Positions 7,633 to 16,833 of a stretch of 21,363 nt of DNA are shown here, piece by piece. Origin of the DNA: Bacteroidota bacterium (GTDB lineage: Bacteria > Bacteroidota > Ignavibacteria > Kapaibacteriales > UBA2268); NCBI GenBank assembly GCA_027371665.1, contig DAHXMP010000439.1, forward strand, positions 1-21,363, given 5' to 3'. The notes below the pieces were generated by a model. It was given only the letters and a program-made list of their open reading frames with translations, was not told the origin of the DNA and made no database searches. The position numbers and the translations under genes were made by a program. Each line of letters starts with the position of its first letter. Position 1 is the stretch's first letter.

Positions 7633-8520
7633 TCATACAAAATAATGTTTTTTAATATGAGGGTCATTAGGTATTGTAATCAGGGCATTATCTATGAGCC
7701 TTGTTTTGCCGAGATAAACAGCTATTACAAGAATAACGTGCTCGCCGGGCAAAAAGACATCGGGTTCTTCGAGCGTGTCTGCATCAGCGGCAGAAGCATA
7801 ATCAATTTTTATTTCGTGCACCGAACGCAGGGTATTATGTAAAACCGCATTAATTATTTTTCTCCTGTTCTCACCCTTTTCGATAACCAGCAATGCATCA
7901 GACAAAGATTTGTAGATAACTCCAGCTTTTTCTCTTTCGGCAGAAGATAAATACACATTTCTCGAACTCATCGCAAGCCCGTCATTTTCACGTATTGTCG
8001 GTGCGACAACAACTTTCAAATCGAACAAAAAGTCCCTTACAAGCTGATAAATGGCCAAAGTCTGCTGGTAATCCTTTTGACCGAAAACAGCGATGTGAGG
8101 TTTTGTAATATTAAATAGTTTCGCAACGACAGTAGCCACACCGTTAAAATGATTATGTCGTTTTTCACCTTCAAATTTATCGGTTATTCCCGTCATATTA
8201 ATTGCAGAATGAAATCCGCCGGGATACATTTCTTCAGTTGCAGGATTGAATAAATAGTCGCTACCGTTTTCCTGAGCCAAATTATAATCTCTTTCAGGTG
8301 AACGCGGATACTTTTCGAAATCCTCATTGGGAGCGAATTGTGTGGGATTTACGAATAATGTCGTAATAACAACATCGGCAAGTTCTTTTGCTTTTTTAAT
8401 AAGGCTGATATGTCCCTCATGGAGATAGCCCATTGTCGGGACAACTGCAATTTTTTTTCCTGCAAGCCTGTGAGATTCCGATATACTCTGCATTTCAGCA
8501 GATTTCGCTATTAATTTCAT
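7633..8520 (-). CDS. panC: Pantothenate synthetase (pantoate--beta-alanine ligase)
   Basis: PanC condenses pantoate and beta-alanine with ATP, through a pantoyl-adenylate, to give pantothenate for coenzyme A. The 295-aa product is close to the family norm. It shows VPTMGYLHEGHISLI (27-41, with the HxGH nucleotide-binding motif at 34-37), FVNPTQF (56-62), VFGQKDYQQ (145-153) and the KMSKS-equivalent SSRNVYLSSAER (185-196). The start is the ATG at 8518-8520. The 226-bp gap up to yigZ (8521-8746) holds no convincing gene. panB and panD are not in the window, so the pathway genes are dispersed. The methyltransferase-like gene follows directly. Confidence 0.97.
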   Translation of the reverse strand: MKLIAKSAEMQSISESHRLAGKKIAVVPTMGYLHEGHISLIKKAKELADVVITTLFVNPTQFAPNEDFEKYPRSPERDYNLAQENGSDYLFNPATEEMYPGGFHSAINMTGITDKFEGEKRHNHFNGVATVVAKLFNITKPHIAVFGQKDYQQTLAIYQLVRDFLFDLKVVVAPTIRENDGLAMSSRNVYLSSAEREKAGVIYKSLSDALLVIEKGENRRKIINAVLHNTLRSVHEIKIDYASAADADTLEEPDVFLPGEHVILVIAVYLGKTRLIDNALITIPNDPHIKKHYFV

Positions 8521-8746
8521 TTATCGTTTGTTAAATATAGTAAAAAAATAATTTCTTAATTTATAAAAAAATCCTTCTATTACCTTGTTTATGACATATT
8601 GATAGCTTAAAGGAGAGAAGTTATTATTTGTACAAAATCAGAAAATCCTCCTTAATCCCAATTTTTCTAAGGTTGAAACTTCATAGTGCCATATTTTTGT
8701 TCTACATTCATTTTATCATTTGTCCCGTAATCAGGACGACGTCTAA

Positions 8747-9373
8747 TTACATTTTCAGTTTCTCCGCCCCTGCCCTACCTTTTGTATTAGCAATTATCGC
8801 TGATACAAAACTATCGGTATTTGACGACAAAACATGAGCCACTATTTCGATAGAATCATGATATTTTTCTTCAAAAGACACAGCTTTTTCACTCAATATT
8901 TTCTTGATTACATCGAGGTCTTCGTAAATGCACTGGATTTTTACCGGAGTTGTGATGTAAACCGGAACGATTTTACAAATTTTCAGGACATCATCGGCGG
9001 CATTCGCATAAGCGCGGGCAAGACCTGCAACACCGAGTTTCTTTCCACCGAAATAGCGTGTAACAACGACAATCACGTCGCTGATTTTATATTTATTAAC
9101 CGTAAAAAGTATAGGTTTGCCTCCTGTTCCGGACGGCTCACCATCGTCGCTTAAACGGTAATCAAGCCCTTCCTTCCCGATTCTATAAGCAAAACAGTTG
9201 TGCGAAGCATCGTGATACCTGGTTTTAATATTATTGAGGAATTCCAACGCAAGTTCTTTTGAAGGTACAGGAGTAGCAGAAGCAATAAACTTAGAGGATT
9301 TAACTTTAAGTTCAGCAGTTTCCGCTTTAGCGATTGTATAATAAATATCCTTATCTTTCGACAATGTTCCCAT
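8747..9373 (-). CDS. yigZ: YigZ/IMPACT family protein (UPF0029)
   Basis: This is a 208-aa cytosolic protein of the YigZ/IMPACT family. The N-terminal domain carries ASHNCFAYRIG (56-66), DDGEPSGTGGKPIL (76-89) and RYFGGKKLGVAGLARAY (106-122), which are the family hallmarks. A C-terminal ferredoxin-like domain follows (about 138-205). The eukaryotic relative IMPACT modulates the translation-control kinase GCN2; the role in bacteria is unclear, with suggestions of nucleic-acid binding. The ATG at 9371-9373 lies in a short divergent region, 56 bp from the start of bshA, so the two genes probably share a promoter region. Confidence 0.93.
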   Translation of the reverse strand: MGTLSKDKDIYYTIAKAETAELKVKSSKFIASATPVPSKELALEFLNNIKTRYHDASHNCFAYRIGKEGLDYRLSDDGEPSGTGGKPILFTVNKYKISDVIVVVTRYFGGKKLGVAGLARAYANAADDVLKICKIVPVYITTPVKIQCIYEDLDVIKKILSEKAVSFEEKYHDSIEIVAHVLSSNTDSFVSAIIANTKGRAGAEKLKM

Positions 9374-9429
9374 AATTATGAAATAAATTTTCTCTTTTCT
9401 TAATCAATAATTATCATCAAGGTATAAAA

Positions 9430-10554
9430 ATGAAAATCGGAATAGTTTGCTACCCCACTTATGGAGGAAGCGGAATTGTAGCAACGGAACTTGGTTTAAA
9501 TCTCGCTAAAAAGGGGCATGAAATACATTTCATAAGCTATGCCCTGCCGGCAAGATTAAATAAATTTCAACCAAATGTTTTTTTCCACGATGTGGAAATG
9601 CCACATTATCCCTTATTCGAATTTCATTTATATACATTAGCCCTCGTGGGCAAAATAATTGACGTAGCAAAATACGAAAAAATTGACATACTTCACGTGC
9701 ATTATGCCATACCTCATGCAATAAGCGGTTACCTTGCAAGCCAAATACTTGAAAAAGAACATAAAGTCAAATTAGTTACGACTCTTCATGGAACCGATAT
9801 TACTTTGATAGGGCTCGAACCGAGTTTTCATCCAATCGTGAAATTTTCATTGGAACATTCCGATAAAATAACAGCTGTTTCAGGTTATCTTAAAGAAAAA
9901 ACAATTCAGCATTTCGATACCGGAAAGGAAATAGAAGTTATTCCTAACTTTGTTGACACAAAAGTATATAAGAGAATTGACTATCCTGAACTGAGAAAAA
10001 ATATAGCACCTGATAAAGAAAAAATTTTGATACATGTTTCAAATTTCAGGAAAGTTAAAAGAGTATGTGATGTGGTTAAAATCTTTGCGGAAGTGATTGC
10101 TTATGTTCCTTCTAAGCTTCTTCTCGTTGGTGACGGGCCTGAAAGCAGTGCGGCTGAAAAGCTCGCTAAAGAACTTGGGATTTCTCAACATGTGAATTTT
10201 TTAGGCAAGCAGACATCATTAATCGAACTTCTGTCCGTATCGGATATATTTCTTCTTCCGAGCCAATCGGAAAGTTTCGGTTTATCGGCATTGGAAGCCA
10301 TGAGCTGCGGGGTTCCGGTTATAGGTTCAAATATAGGAGGCATTCCGGAAGTTGTCGAACATAATGAATCCGGCTATGTAGCTGAGCTGGGAGACATAAA
10401 TAGAATGGCAAAATATATACTCGAATTATTAAATAAACCAAAAAAATGGGAATCCTTTTCACAGGCTGCCAGAAAAAGAGCAGTCGAGCTTTTCAATATA
10501 GACTTAATCGTTCCCAAATATGAAAATTTGTACAGGGAACTCCTCGAACCGTAA
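9430..10554 (+). CDS. bshA: N-acetyl-alpha-D-glucosaminyl L-malate synthase (bacillithiol synthesis, GT4)
   Basis: BshA transfers GlcNAc from UDP-GlcNAc to L-malate, the first step of bacillithiol synthesis. The 374-aa product matches the family from its start: MKIGIVCYPTYGGSG (1-15), then SYALPARL (36-43), LHVHYAIPHA (88-97) and LVTTLHGTDIT (115-125). The C-terminal Rossmann half has HVSNFRKVKR (202-211) for the nucleotide sugar and the EX7E pair Glu281/Glu289 in ESFGLSALEA. These features separate it from generic GT4 enzymes. An AAGG about eight bases before the ATG may be the ribosome site. It is divergent from yigZ and converges, with a 2-bp gap, on the M14 peptidase gene. bshB and bshC are not in the window. 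Confidence 0.93.
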   Translation: MKIGIVCYPTYGGSGIVATELGLNLAKKGHEIHFISYALPARLNKFQPNVFFHDVEMPHYPLFEFHLYTLALVGKIIDVAKYEKIDILHVHYAIPHAISGYLASQILEKEHKVKLVTTLHGTDITLIGLEPSFHPIVKFSLEHSDKITAVSGYLKEKTIQHFDTGKEIEVIPNFVDTKVYKRIDYPELRKNIAPDKEKILIHVSNFRKVKRVCDVVKIFAEVIAYVPSKLLLVGDGPESSAAEKLAKELGISQHVNFLGKQTSLIELLSVSDIFLLPSQSESFGLSALEAMSCGVPVIGSNIGGIPEVVEHNESGYVAELGDINRMAKYILELLNKPKKWESFSQAARKRAVELFNIDLIVPKYENLYRELLEP

Positions 10555-10556
10555 AC

Positions 10557-12947
10557 TCAAGGTATAAGCATAAACTTTGCAAACTGAATGGAATTTGCAT
10601 TTTTAATTTCTATGAAATAGCAGTCGGATGCCAAACCGATTGTTGGAATTATGAATTGATGTTTGCCGTCAAATTCAGAATGAAATAAATAATGTTTTAC
10701 TCTTACACCCGTTAAATTATAAATATCAATATTATATACATTCGAGCTATTACCGGAATTTGTAATAAATCCTATTGTTATTGGTAAACCCTCATAAACC
10801 GGATTGGGACTAATAGATATGAAAACTTGTTTATCGGAATAAGGTATCGAATAATTCCTGATTTTAATATCATCCAGATGGATACCATCAAAATTGAAAT
10901 AAGAGTTGCTTAACATTCCGAACCGTAAAAGAATATTTTTATTTATATATTGGCTGAGTGAAGCATCCTGTTCAACCCAATCGGGGAAGAAACCATCGAA
11001 ACCATATTTGCCTTTTTCCTGGCGGCTGCCTTCGGCTCCTAATCCTTCATTCATTCTCGAAGTGCTGAGATTTTCCCATGAAGAACCGTTGTTAGAAGAG
11101 ACTTGAACAACCGCTACATCATTACCGGGTTCTATATACCAGTGTGCTTTGAACTCAAGAGTTTCATTGTCGGCATTTATTCTTATAGGCACCCCATAAG
11201 TTAAATAATTATCCTTCATATCATCATAATTCCCGCCGGGGCTGTCGGACAGCACATCTTTATTTAAAACGCTGTCATACTCTGTCCCCCAATTATTCAA
11301 CATCCAGTTTACGAGAGACTGCCTATCCGAATATAGAACCTGGGTCGAATAATTATATAATTGTAACTGAAATGTATCGAGCCGCGGAATACTATCCTGA
11401 ATAATCTCTACACGGAAAGGCATCATTGAGCCGTTAATAAAATTGTCTGCTTGAGATATATGAAAAAATTCCGTTATTTTGTCCCCCGGTTTTAAGGGAA
11501 TTATTGGCCTCTGATACGAGTCAACCATAATCGAGTCATTCAATGAACTTAATTTTAAAAAACAGGGATTATCCGAATTTTCAACACCTATATTTTGTAT
11601 AGTCAATGATACATAACCTTTACCGGATGTGCTGTCATAATTAAAAGATATTGATATAGGTCTAAGATTAACTCCGCCGGACCATAAAACCTGGTAGTTC
11701 GTGTATAAATTATTTTGTGCAATTGGAATGATTCTATCCATGGGAGGCCAGAAACCATCTAGTACTGTTCCTGCTTCGGATGTCATCGAAATAATTTTTT
11801 GTTTCTCAGGGCTAGCAAGATACATCCAATCATCCGAGGCACCTGAAGTACGATACAGAATCGTTTGAAAATCCCTGCCAAAACAATAGTGATTATTTTT
11901 GGTAACATCCTCGGAAAATGCCCTGTACAAAACAGAATCAGGCGTTTCAGAATTAACATATGCCCACGGGTAAATCAGAGAACCACCGAAGGTGTGATAA
12001 TTCAAGGCTGTTTTAATATGATGATTAACACAAAAATCCCTGACAGCCTGGGTTTCAGGTTCCGAAAACGGAGCCGTACCACGGTAATTTTCCGAAGAAG
12101 GGTCGTTGGAAGAACCTGATGCAGGTGAATCCCATGATTCCATCGGTCCATAATTCCTATTGAGGTCAACGCCAAAAGACGAGTCACTGTTTATTCGCCT
12201 GTTCTTTCGCCACATACCGCCACCACCGGGCATAGTTTCTTCATTATAAAAATAGCCGTCAGGATTAATCACAGGAATTACGTAAACAGCCCTGTTATGC
12301 AATAAAAAAAGTGCTTCAGGATTACCGGAATCAGCATTTTCAAGCAAATTCCACAAAAAATAAACTAATGTAGTCAAACCCCCGGGCTCACGTGCATGGT
12401 GTAAAGCAGTAAATAAAACCTGCTCCTGTGAATCCGAATCACCGAAACAATAAGCCAATATAGGCCTGCCTTCAATCGAATGGCCTATAATTTGAGAATC
12501 GGAAACAAATTGAGGAAATTTAGAGTGCATATCGGCGAAAACTTTATAGGCTTCTTCCAAAGTATAATAACCGCCCATTGAACCATAAGTAAAATCTGTT
12601 CCAGCAAGAACTTTCGGAACTTCTTTACCCGATTTAGTGAGAATTGACTCGTAGTAGCTTTCCAAATCATCATTTAAAATTTCATATTTAATTTTTTTAA
12701 TTCTTACCTGGTTAAATTCATGCTCATTCAAAATGCAATCAAGCCAATCGCTGTTTCTGATACATACTTCTGATACAATGCTCATAGCGGCTGCAGAATC
12801 AAAATTGAAATGATTATTATAATAGAGCCTGATTAAATAATAACCGTAATGTTTCTTGTTAAATAAAATAGTCTGAGAATTTAATTCCGAAGTAATGATA
12901 ATACTGAAAAGTAAAAATAAAAAAATTATTTTCTTTAAATTATCCAT
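10557..12947 (-). CDS. Secreted M14 zinc carboxypeptidase with type IX secretion sorting domain
   Basis: The 796-aa product begins with a signal peptide (KK followed by a hydrophobic run, to about residue 25) and a region of about 85 residues resembling a propeptide. The M14 peptidase domain follows (about 122-425), with HHAREPGG giving zinc ligands His184 and Glu187, the substrate-binding VDLNRNYG (Asn263, Arg264), third ligand His318 in NYHTFGG, and catalytic Glu391 in MTSEAG. Next come a CARDB-like beta domain (about 430-535) and a jelly-roll-like domain (about 570-698) ending FDGIHLDDIKIRN. The last 87 residues (SISPNPV onward) are a type A T9SS sorting domain. It is therefore likely exported, then released or anchored at the cell surface. 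The ATG at 12945-12947 is preferred to the TTG one codon upstream. Confidence 0.94.
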   Translation of the reverse strand: MDNLKKIIFLFLLFSIIITSELNSQTILFNKKHYGYYLIRLYYNNHFNFDSAAAMSIVSEVCIRNSDWLDCILNEHEFNQVRIKKIKYEILNDDLESYYESILTKSGKEVPKVLAGTDFTYGSMGGYYTLEEAYKVFADMHSKFPQFVSDSQIIGHSIEGRPILAYCFGDSDSQEQVLFTALHHAREPGGLTTLVYFLWNLLENADSGNPEALFLLHNRAVYVIPVINPDGYFYNEETMPGGGGMWRKNRRINSDSSFGVDLNRNYGPMESWDSPASGSSNDPSSENYRGTAPFSEPETQAVRDFCVNHHIKTALNYHTFGGSLIYPWAYVNSETPDSVLYRAFSEDVTKNNHYCFGRDFQTILYRTSGASDDWMYLASPEKQKIISMTSEAGTVLDGFWPPMDRIIPIAQNNLYTNYQVLWSGGVNLRPISISFNYDSTSGKGYVSLTIQNIGVENSDNPCFLKLSSLNDSIMVDSYQRPIIPLKPGDKITEFFHISQADNFINGSMMPFRVEIIQDSIPRLDTFQLQLYNYSTQVLYSDRQSLVNWMLNNWGTEYDSVLNKDVLSDSPGGNYDDMKDNYLTYGVPIRINADNETLEFKAHWYIEPGNDVAVVQVSSNNGSSWENLSTSRMNEGLGAEGSRQEKGKYGFDGFFPDWVEQDASLSQYINKNILLRFGMLSNSYFNFDGIHLDDIKIRNYSIPYSDKQVFISISPNPVYEGLPITIGFITNSGNSSNVYNIDIYNLTGVRVKHYLFHSEFDGKHQFIIPTIGLASDCYFIEIKNANSIQFAKFMLIP

Positions 12948-13036
12948 CAATTTCGTTCCGCAACAAATAAGAATTTATTATGGAATGTCGAATTGCAGTT
13001 GAGATTATTTCCAAAAATATTTTTAAATAAAAAAAT

Positions 13037-14383
13037 TTATTTTTGTTTATTAATCCATTCGGAAATAATTTTAATAATAAGCTCAGAAACATGCCCTTCT
13101 TTATTGTATTCATCCGGTTTGATAATACCTTCTCCAGCCATGAAAAGATGGTTTAGTTTGGGATAACTGTATATCTCAACATTCTTTCTGCCAGTCATAG
13201 CCTTTTCCCATAATTTCAGGTCATCATAAGTAACCTGGTAATCCCGATGTCCCTGAAGAATCAGCATAGGCAGATTCAATTTTTTGGCCATCTCAACCTG
13301 GTTATAATTTCTCAGGCTGAGCCAGTAAAGTGCATTTGTATTCATCGGCAGTTCTTCTTTAGGAGTATTTATAGAAAGGTTTTTACTCTTTACTCTTTTA
13401 ATTTGTTTTTTTACTTCTGCAATTTTTTCCTTTTCTTCTTTAGAAAGCTTACCATCAAGTTTAAATATGTATTGGAGCTGGCTCAGGTAAACATCTTCAA
13501 GCGGCCGTGCAGGAGCAGCCATAAAAATGAGTCCTGCAATTGTTGAATCTTCCCGGGCAATTTTTGGCAATAGCATTCCTCCGAGACTGTGTCCTAAAAC
13601 ATAAATTTTTCTTTTATCTATTTCGGGAAAAGTTGCTATTGTATCAATCGCTTTTATAGCATCATCAATTACTTCATCATAAATTGTTATCGAATCGGAA
13701 TAATTTAAAAATTTATCCCTGTGAGTAAGAGTACGCTTATCATAACGGAAAACTGCAATACCTTTTGAAGCTAAACCCCAGGCAATATCCCTGAAAGGTT
13801 TATTTGGTCCTATTGTTTCATCGCGGTCATTTGGTCCCGAGCCATGTATTAGCACTACAACCGGGAAATTATTTCCATCCTTCGGTAAAGTTAAAACACC
13901 CTTCAATCTCCAACCGGGATAACCAAACTCAATGTCTTTTTCTGAAAACGAATTTTTGTTAACATAATCAGGTGGTTTATAAAAATCCTTCTCTACTTTT
14001 GAAGTAAGCACAAAACCCGCGATTTTATTCAGGCTGTCGAATGAAAACCTGTATCCAATCGTTGCACGGTCGTAATCACACTTTATATCCACGACATCGT
14101 ATACCTCATACTTTGCATATTTATACTCGATGATTTCATGAAATTTGCCATATTGAAAATCGAGCATACTTTTAATAGTAACCAGCTTAGTTTCATCCAA
14201 CTGTGCTTTAACAGCAGAGTCAAGCATTGCGGATATATCAGGATACTGCTCATTGCTCAAATATTCAAAAAATCGCTTCACAATCGGTTTTAATTCATTA
14301 AGCCTTTCTTCATCACTCTTCTTTGCATTAGTTGTGATAAATGATGTAAGTATCAAAATTGCTATTAATATTATTCTTCTCAT
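13037..14383 (-). CDS. Exported alpha/beta hydrolase with N-terminal DUF3887-like domain
   Basis: This 448-aa protein has a signal peptide (MRRIILIAILILTSFITTNA, likely cut after Ala20). A DUF3887-like region (about 25-135) follows, predicted to resemble an NTF2-like fold. The hydrolase domain (about 150-445) has the oxyanion region LIHGSGPNDRDE (178-189), the nucleophile elbow GHSLGG with Ser266, a probable acid Asp381 in GHRDYQV and catalytic His412 in LNHLFM. An inserted Lys-rich helical stretch (about 310-335) is a lid-like insertion. The family includes periplasmic esterases/peptidases; the substrate is unknown. It is 89 bp upstream of the peptidase on the same strand, and both are exported, so a shared extracellular or periplasmic nutrient role is possible but inferred. 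gyrB ends 50 bp upstream. Confidence 0.9.
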   Translation of the reverse strand: MRRIILIAILILTSFITTNAKKSDEERLNELKPIVKRFFEYLSNEQYPDISAMLDSAVKAQLDETKLVTIKSMLDFQYGKFHEIIEYKYAKYEVYDVVDIKCDYDRATIGYRFSFDSLNKIAGFVLTSKVEKDFYKPPDYVNKNSFSEKDIEFGYPGWRLKGVLTLPKDGNNFPVVVLIHGSGPNDRDETIGPNKPFRDIAWGLASKGIAVFRYDKRTLTHRDKFLNYSDSITIYDEVIDDAIKAIDTIATFPEIDKRKIYVLGHSLGGMLLPKIAREDSTIAGLIFMAAPARPLEDVYLSQLQYIFKLDGKLSKEEKEKIAEVKKQIKRVKSKNLSINTPKEELPMNTNALYWLSLRNYNQVEMAKKLNLPMLILQGHRDYQVTYDDLKLWEKAMTGRKNVEIYSYPKLNHLFMAGEGIIKPDEYNKEGHVSELIIKIISEWINKQK

Positions 14384-14433
14384 AATGATTCTTGTGTTTT
14401 TTTATTTTAAATTTACATTAAGTTTCATAATTT

Positions 14434-16491
14434 TTATACATCAAGATTCCTGACATACTTTGCGTTCTGTTCAATAAATTCCCTCCTGGGTTCAACCCTG
14501 TCTCCCATTAATGTTTCAAAAACTTTTGCAGCTTCTGCTGCATTCTCAATAGTTACCTGTAACAAGGTCCTTTTATCAGGATTCATTGTTGTATCCCAAA
14601 GTTGTTCCGGATTCATTTCTCCCAAACCTTTAAACCTTGAAATAACAATACCGTCCGGAGTAGCATTTTCAGGAAGCTCTTCATCATTTATTGATTCGCC
14701 TTTCTTTGCAGCAATTTCTTTTCTTATTCTCTGGATAATCAATTCTCTATCAGATTCGTTATAAGCATAAAACTCTTGTTTGCCTTTTTTAATTTTATAT
14801 AATGGAGGCTGTGCTATGAACAGTTTTCCGTTAACAACCAAATCTCTCATGTATAGAAAAAATAACGTTAAAAGCAAAGTTCTGATATGTGAACCGTCAA
14901 TATCGGCATCAGCCATTAAAATAATCTTGCCATAACGGGATTTAACCACGTCAAATTCCATTGCAAAGCCGGCACCGAGAGCAGTAATGATAGCCCTAAT
15001 TTCTTCATTTTCGAGGATTTTCGCTTCGCGTGCTTTTTGCACATTTAATATCTTCCCTTTTAACGGCAGAATAGCCTGGAAACGCCTGTCCCTGCCCTGC
15101 TTTGCTGAACCGCCTGCAGAATCACCCTCTACAATGTACAATTCGCAATCTTCCGGTGTCTGCAATGAACAATCTGCCAACTTACCGGGAAGAGTAGAAG
15201 ATTCGAGAGCACTTTTCCTCCTAACGAGCTCTCTTGATTTTCTTGCCGCCATTCTTGCTTCGGCAGCTAATGCCGCTTTTTCGATTATTTTTTTTGCATC
15301 CGAAGGATTAGAATCTAAAAACTGGCTAAGCTTATCGTTTACTATAGTTCTGACAATTCCTTCGACTTCCCCGTTTCCGAGCTTTGTTTTCGTCTGACCT
15401 TCAAATTGAGGCTCGGGAACTTTAATAGATATCACGGCAGTCAGACCCTCGCGAAAATCATCACCGGACAATTGTATTTTTGATTTATTTATAGAAGCCG
15501 CATATACATTCAATGTCCTTGTAAGTGCTGCCCTGAAACCGGTCACATGAGTGCCTCCCTCGATTGTATTAATATTATTAACATAAGACAATACATTTTC
15601 ATTATAACCGGTATTATATTGCAAACAAATTTCAACTTGTGTTGCAGCTTCCATTCCTCCATTATCAGAACCTGAAATATATATCGGTTTCGATAAATGA
15701 GTAGCCCCGTTATCAATATATTTTACAAAATCAATCAAACCGCCTTTATAATGAAAATTTTCTTCTTTTCCTTCTCTTTCGTCTTTGAGAAAAATTGTAA
15801 CATCCGGATTTAAAAAAGCAAGTTCCTTTAGCCTTTCGGCAACTTTCCCAAAACGGAAAGTTACTGTTTTAAAAATTTTATCATCAGGCTTAAACTTTAT
15901 TATTGCACCTGTCTTTTTTGTTTTACCTATTTCCCGGACTTCTGTAACAGGCTTTCCGAAAGCATAACTCTGCTGATAAATTATACCGTCACGGTGTATG
16001 GTTGCAGTCATTTCAGATGATAAAGCATTAACACATGACACACCAACACCATGTAATCCTCCTGAAACTTTATAGGAAGATTTATCAAATTTTCCACCGG
16101 CATGAAGTGTGCACATAACAACTTCAAGAGTTGAAATCTGTTTTATTGGGTGAATGCCTGTAGGAATCCCTCTGCCGTCATCTTCAACTGTGCAGGAACC
16201 GTCATTTTGAAGTGTTATTCTTATGTTTTTGCAATAGCCGGCAAGAGCTTCATCTATCGAATTGTCAACTACTTCATGTACAAGATGGTGCAATCCTCTT
16301 TCTCCAACATCACCGATATACATAGCAGGACGCATTCTGACTGCTTCGAGCCCCTCGAGTACCCTTATACTTTCTTCACTGTATTCATCAGGTTCTGCTA
16401 TATTTTGAACCGAATCCTGAAGCTCAATATTGTTATTATCATCAATATCTATCATTACCGACTTCTCCTCAAATTTATTATTATCATCCAT
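14434..16491 (-). CDS. gyrB: DNA gyrase subunit B
   Basis: GyrB is the ATPase subunit of the gyrase heterotetramer that introduces negative supercoils. The 685-aa product has the GHKL ATPase domain with EVVDNSIDEA (catalytic Glu73, Mg-binding Asn77), DDGRGIP (104-110), the lid GGLHGVGVS (144-152) and QTKTKLGN (366-373, ATP-sensing Lys). The TOPRIM domain has EGDSAGGSAKQGRDRRFQA (455-473, Glu455) and DADIDGSH (528-535), and the C-terminus ends MGDRVEPRREFIEQNA. Length and motifs fit the short GyrB form without the E. coli insertion. The first 36 residues are a poorly conserved Asp/Asn/Glu-rich extension. An internal ATG at 16453-16455 has a GAGGAG nine bases upstream, so a 673-aa start is a real alternative. 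ParE is the main paralogue to exclude; the dnaN-recF context favours GyrB. Confidence 0.96.
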   Translation of the reverse strand: MDDNNKFEEKSVMIDIDDNNNIELQDSVQNIAEPDEYSEESIRVLEGLEAVRMRPAMYIGDVGERGLHHLVHEVVDNSIDEALAGYCKNIRITLQNDGSCTVEDDGRGIPTGIHPIKQISTLEVVMCTLHAGGKFDKSSYKVSGGLHGVGVSCVNALSSEMTATIHRDGIIYQQSYAFGKPVTEVREIGKTKKTGAIIKFKPDDKIFKTVTFRFGKVAERLKELAFLNPDVTIFLKDEREGKEENFHYKGGLIDFVKYIDNGATHLSKPIYISGSDNGGMEAATQVEICLQYNTGYNENVLSYVNNINTIEGGTHVTGFRAALTRTLNVYAASINKSKIQLSGDDFREGLTAVISIKVPEPQFEGQTKTKLGNGEVEGIVRTIVNDKLSQFLDSNPSDAKKIIEKAALAAEARMAARKSRELVRRKSALESSTLPGKLADCSLQTPEDCELYIVEGDSAGGSAKQGRDRRFQAILPLKGKILNVQKAREAKILENEEIRAIITALGAGFAMEFDVVKSRYGKIILMADADIDGSHIRTLLLTLFFLYMRDLVVNGKLFIAQPPLYKIKKGKQEFYAYNESDRELIIQRIRKEIAAKKGESINDEELPENATPDGIVISRFKGLGEMNPEQLWDTTMNPDKRTLLQVTIENAAEAAKVFETLMGDRVEPRREFIEQNAKYVRNLDV

Positions 16492-16518
16492 TTTTATTTC
16501 TTATATTAATTAATAAGT

Positions 16519-16818
16519 TCATTTAATTATTATATCATCAACAATCCTGCTGCCATAAATCCTGTTAATTTCATATTTGATTTGTTCCCTTCTGAGCATA
16601 AGTTCCGTTCTCCATGCTGAAGACAAAATTCTTATGAATAAGGTTCCTTTATCAAAACGCAATGTTTTGGCTTTTTGTGCTATTTTCTCCCCAACAACTT
16701 CCTTCCAGATTTCCGGAATTTTTTCCTGAATCATTAGTTCTTCCCAGCCAAAACCGCTAATCATACGCTCAAACACATTCTTCAGTGTTTCGGGTTTATG
16801 TTCAGAAGCATTATTCAT
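16519..16818 (-). CDS. dciA: DUF721/DciA-like protein (putative replicative helicase loader)
   Basis: This 99-aa basic protein of the DUF721 family has the pattern WKEVVGEKIAQKAKTLRFDKG (about 43-63), followed by a strand and SAWRTELMLRREQIKYEINR (about 67-86). This corresponds to the KH-like fold of DciA, which loads the DnaB helicase in bacteria lacking DnaC/DnaI. The position between recF and gyrB is a common one for this family and supports the call. The gene starts 15 bp after recF ends and stops 27 bp before gyrB starts, so the three are probably one transcript. The assignment as functional DciA, rather than just DUF721, is inferred from family and context. Confidence 0.85.
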   Translation of the reverse strand: MNNASEHKPETLKNVFERMISGFGWEELMIQEKIPEIWKEVVGEKIAQKAKTLRFDKGTLFIRILSSAWRTELMLRREQIKYEINRIYGSRIVDDIIIK

Positions 16819-16833
16819 AATTTACCTTAATAA

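Noticed and set aside
7449..7667. A 72-aa minus-strand open frame spanning the panC-methyltransferase junction
   Set aside because: It overlaps both real genes in another frame and its composition is low-complexity, with no ribosome site.
8628..8837. A 69-aa plus-strand open frame beginning with TTG after an AAGGAG-like sequence
   Set aside because: The ribosome-like site is too far from the start codon, and the second half is the antisense of the yigZ 3' end; the frame looks like chance.
13025..13042. AAATAAA/TTTATTT dyad at the end of the alpha/beta hydrolase gene
   Set aside because: It is purely A-T, overlaps the stop codon, and is expected by chance in such AT-rich sequence.
14987..15397. 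A 136-aa plus-strand open frame inside gyrB
   Set aside because: It is antisense to the conserved TOPRIM region of gyrB, so the open frame follows from gyrB codon use.
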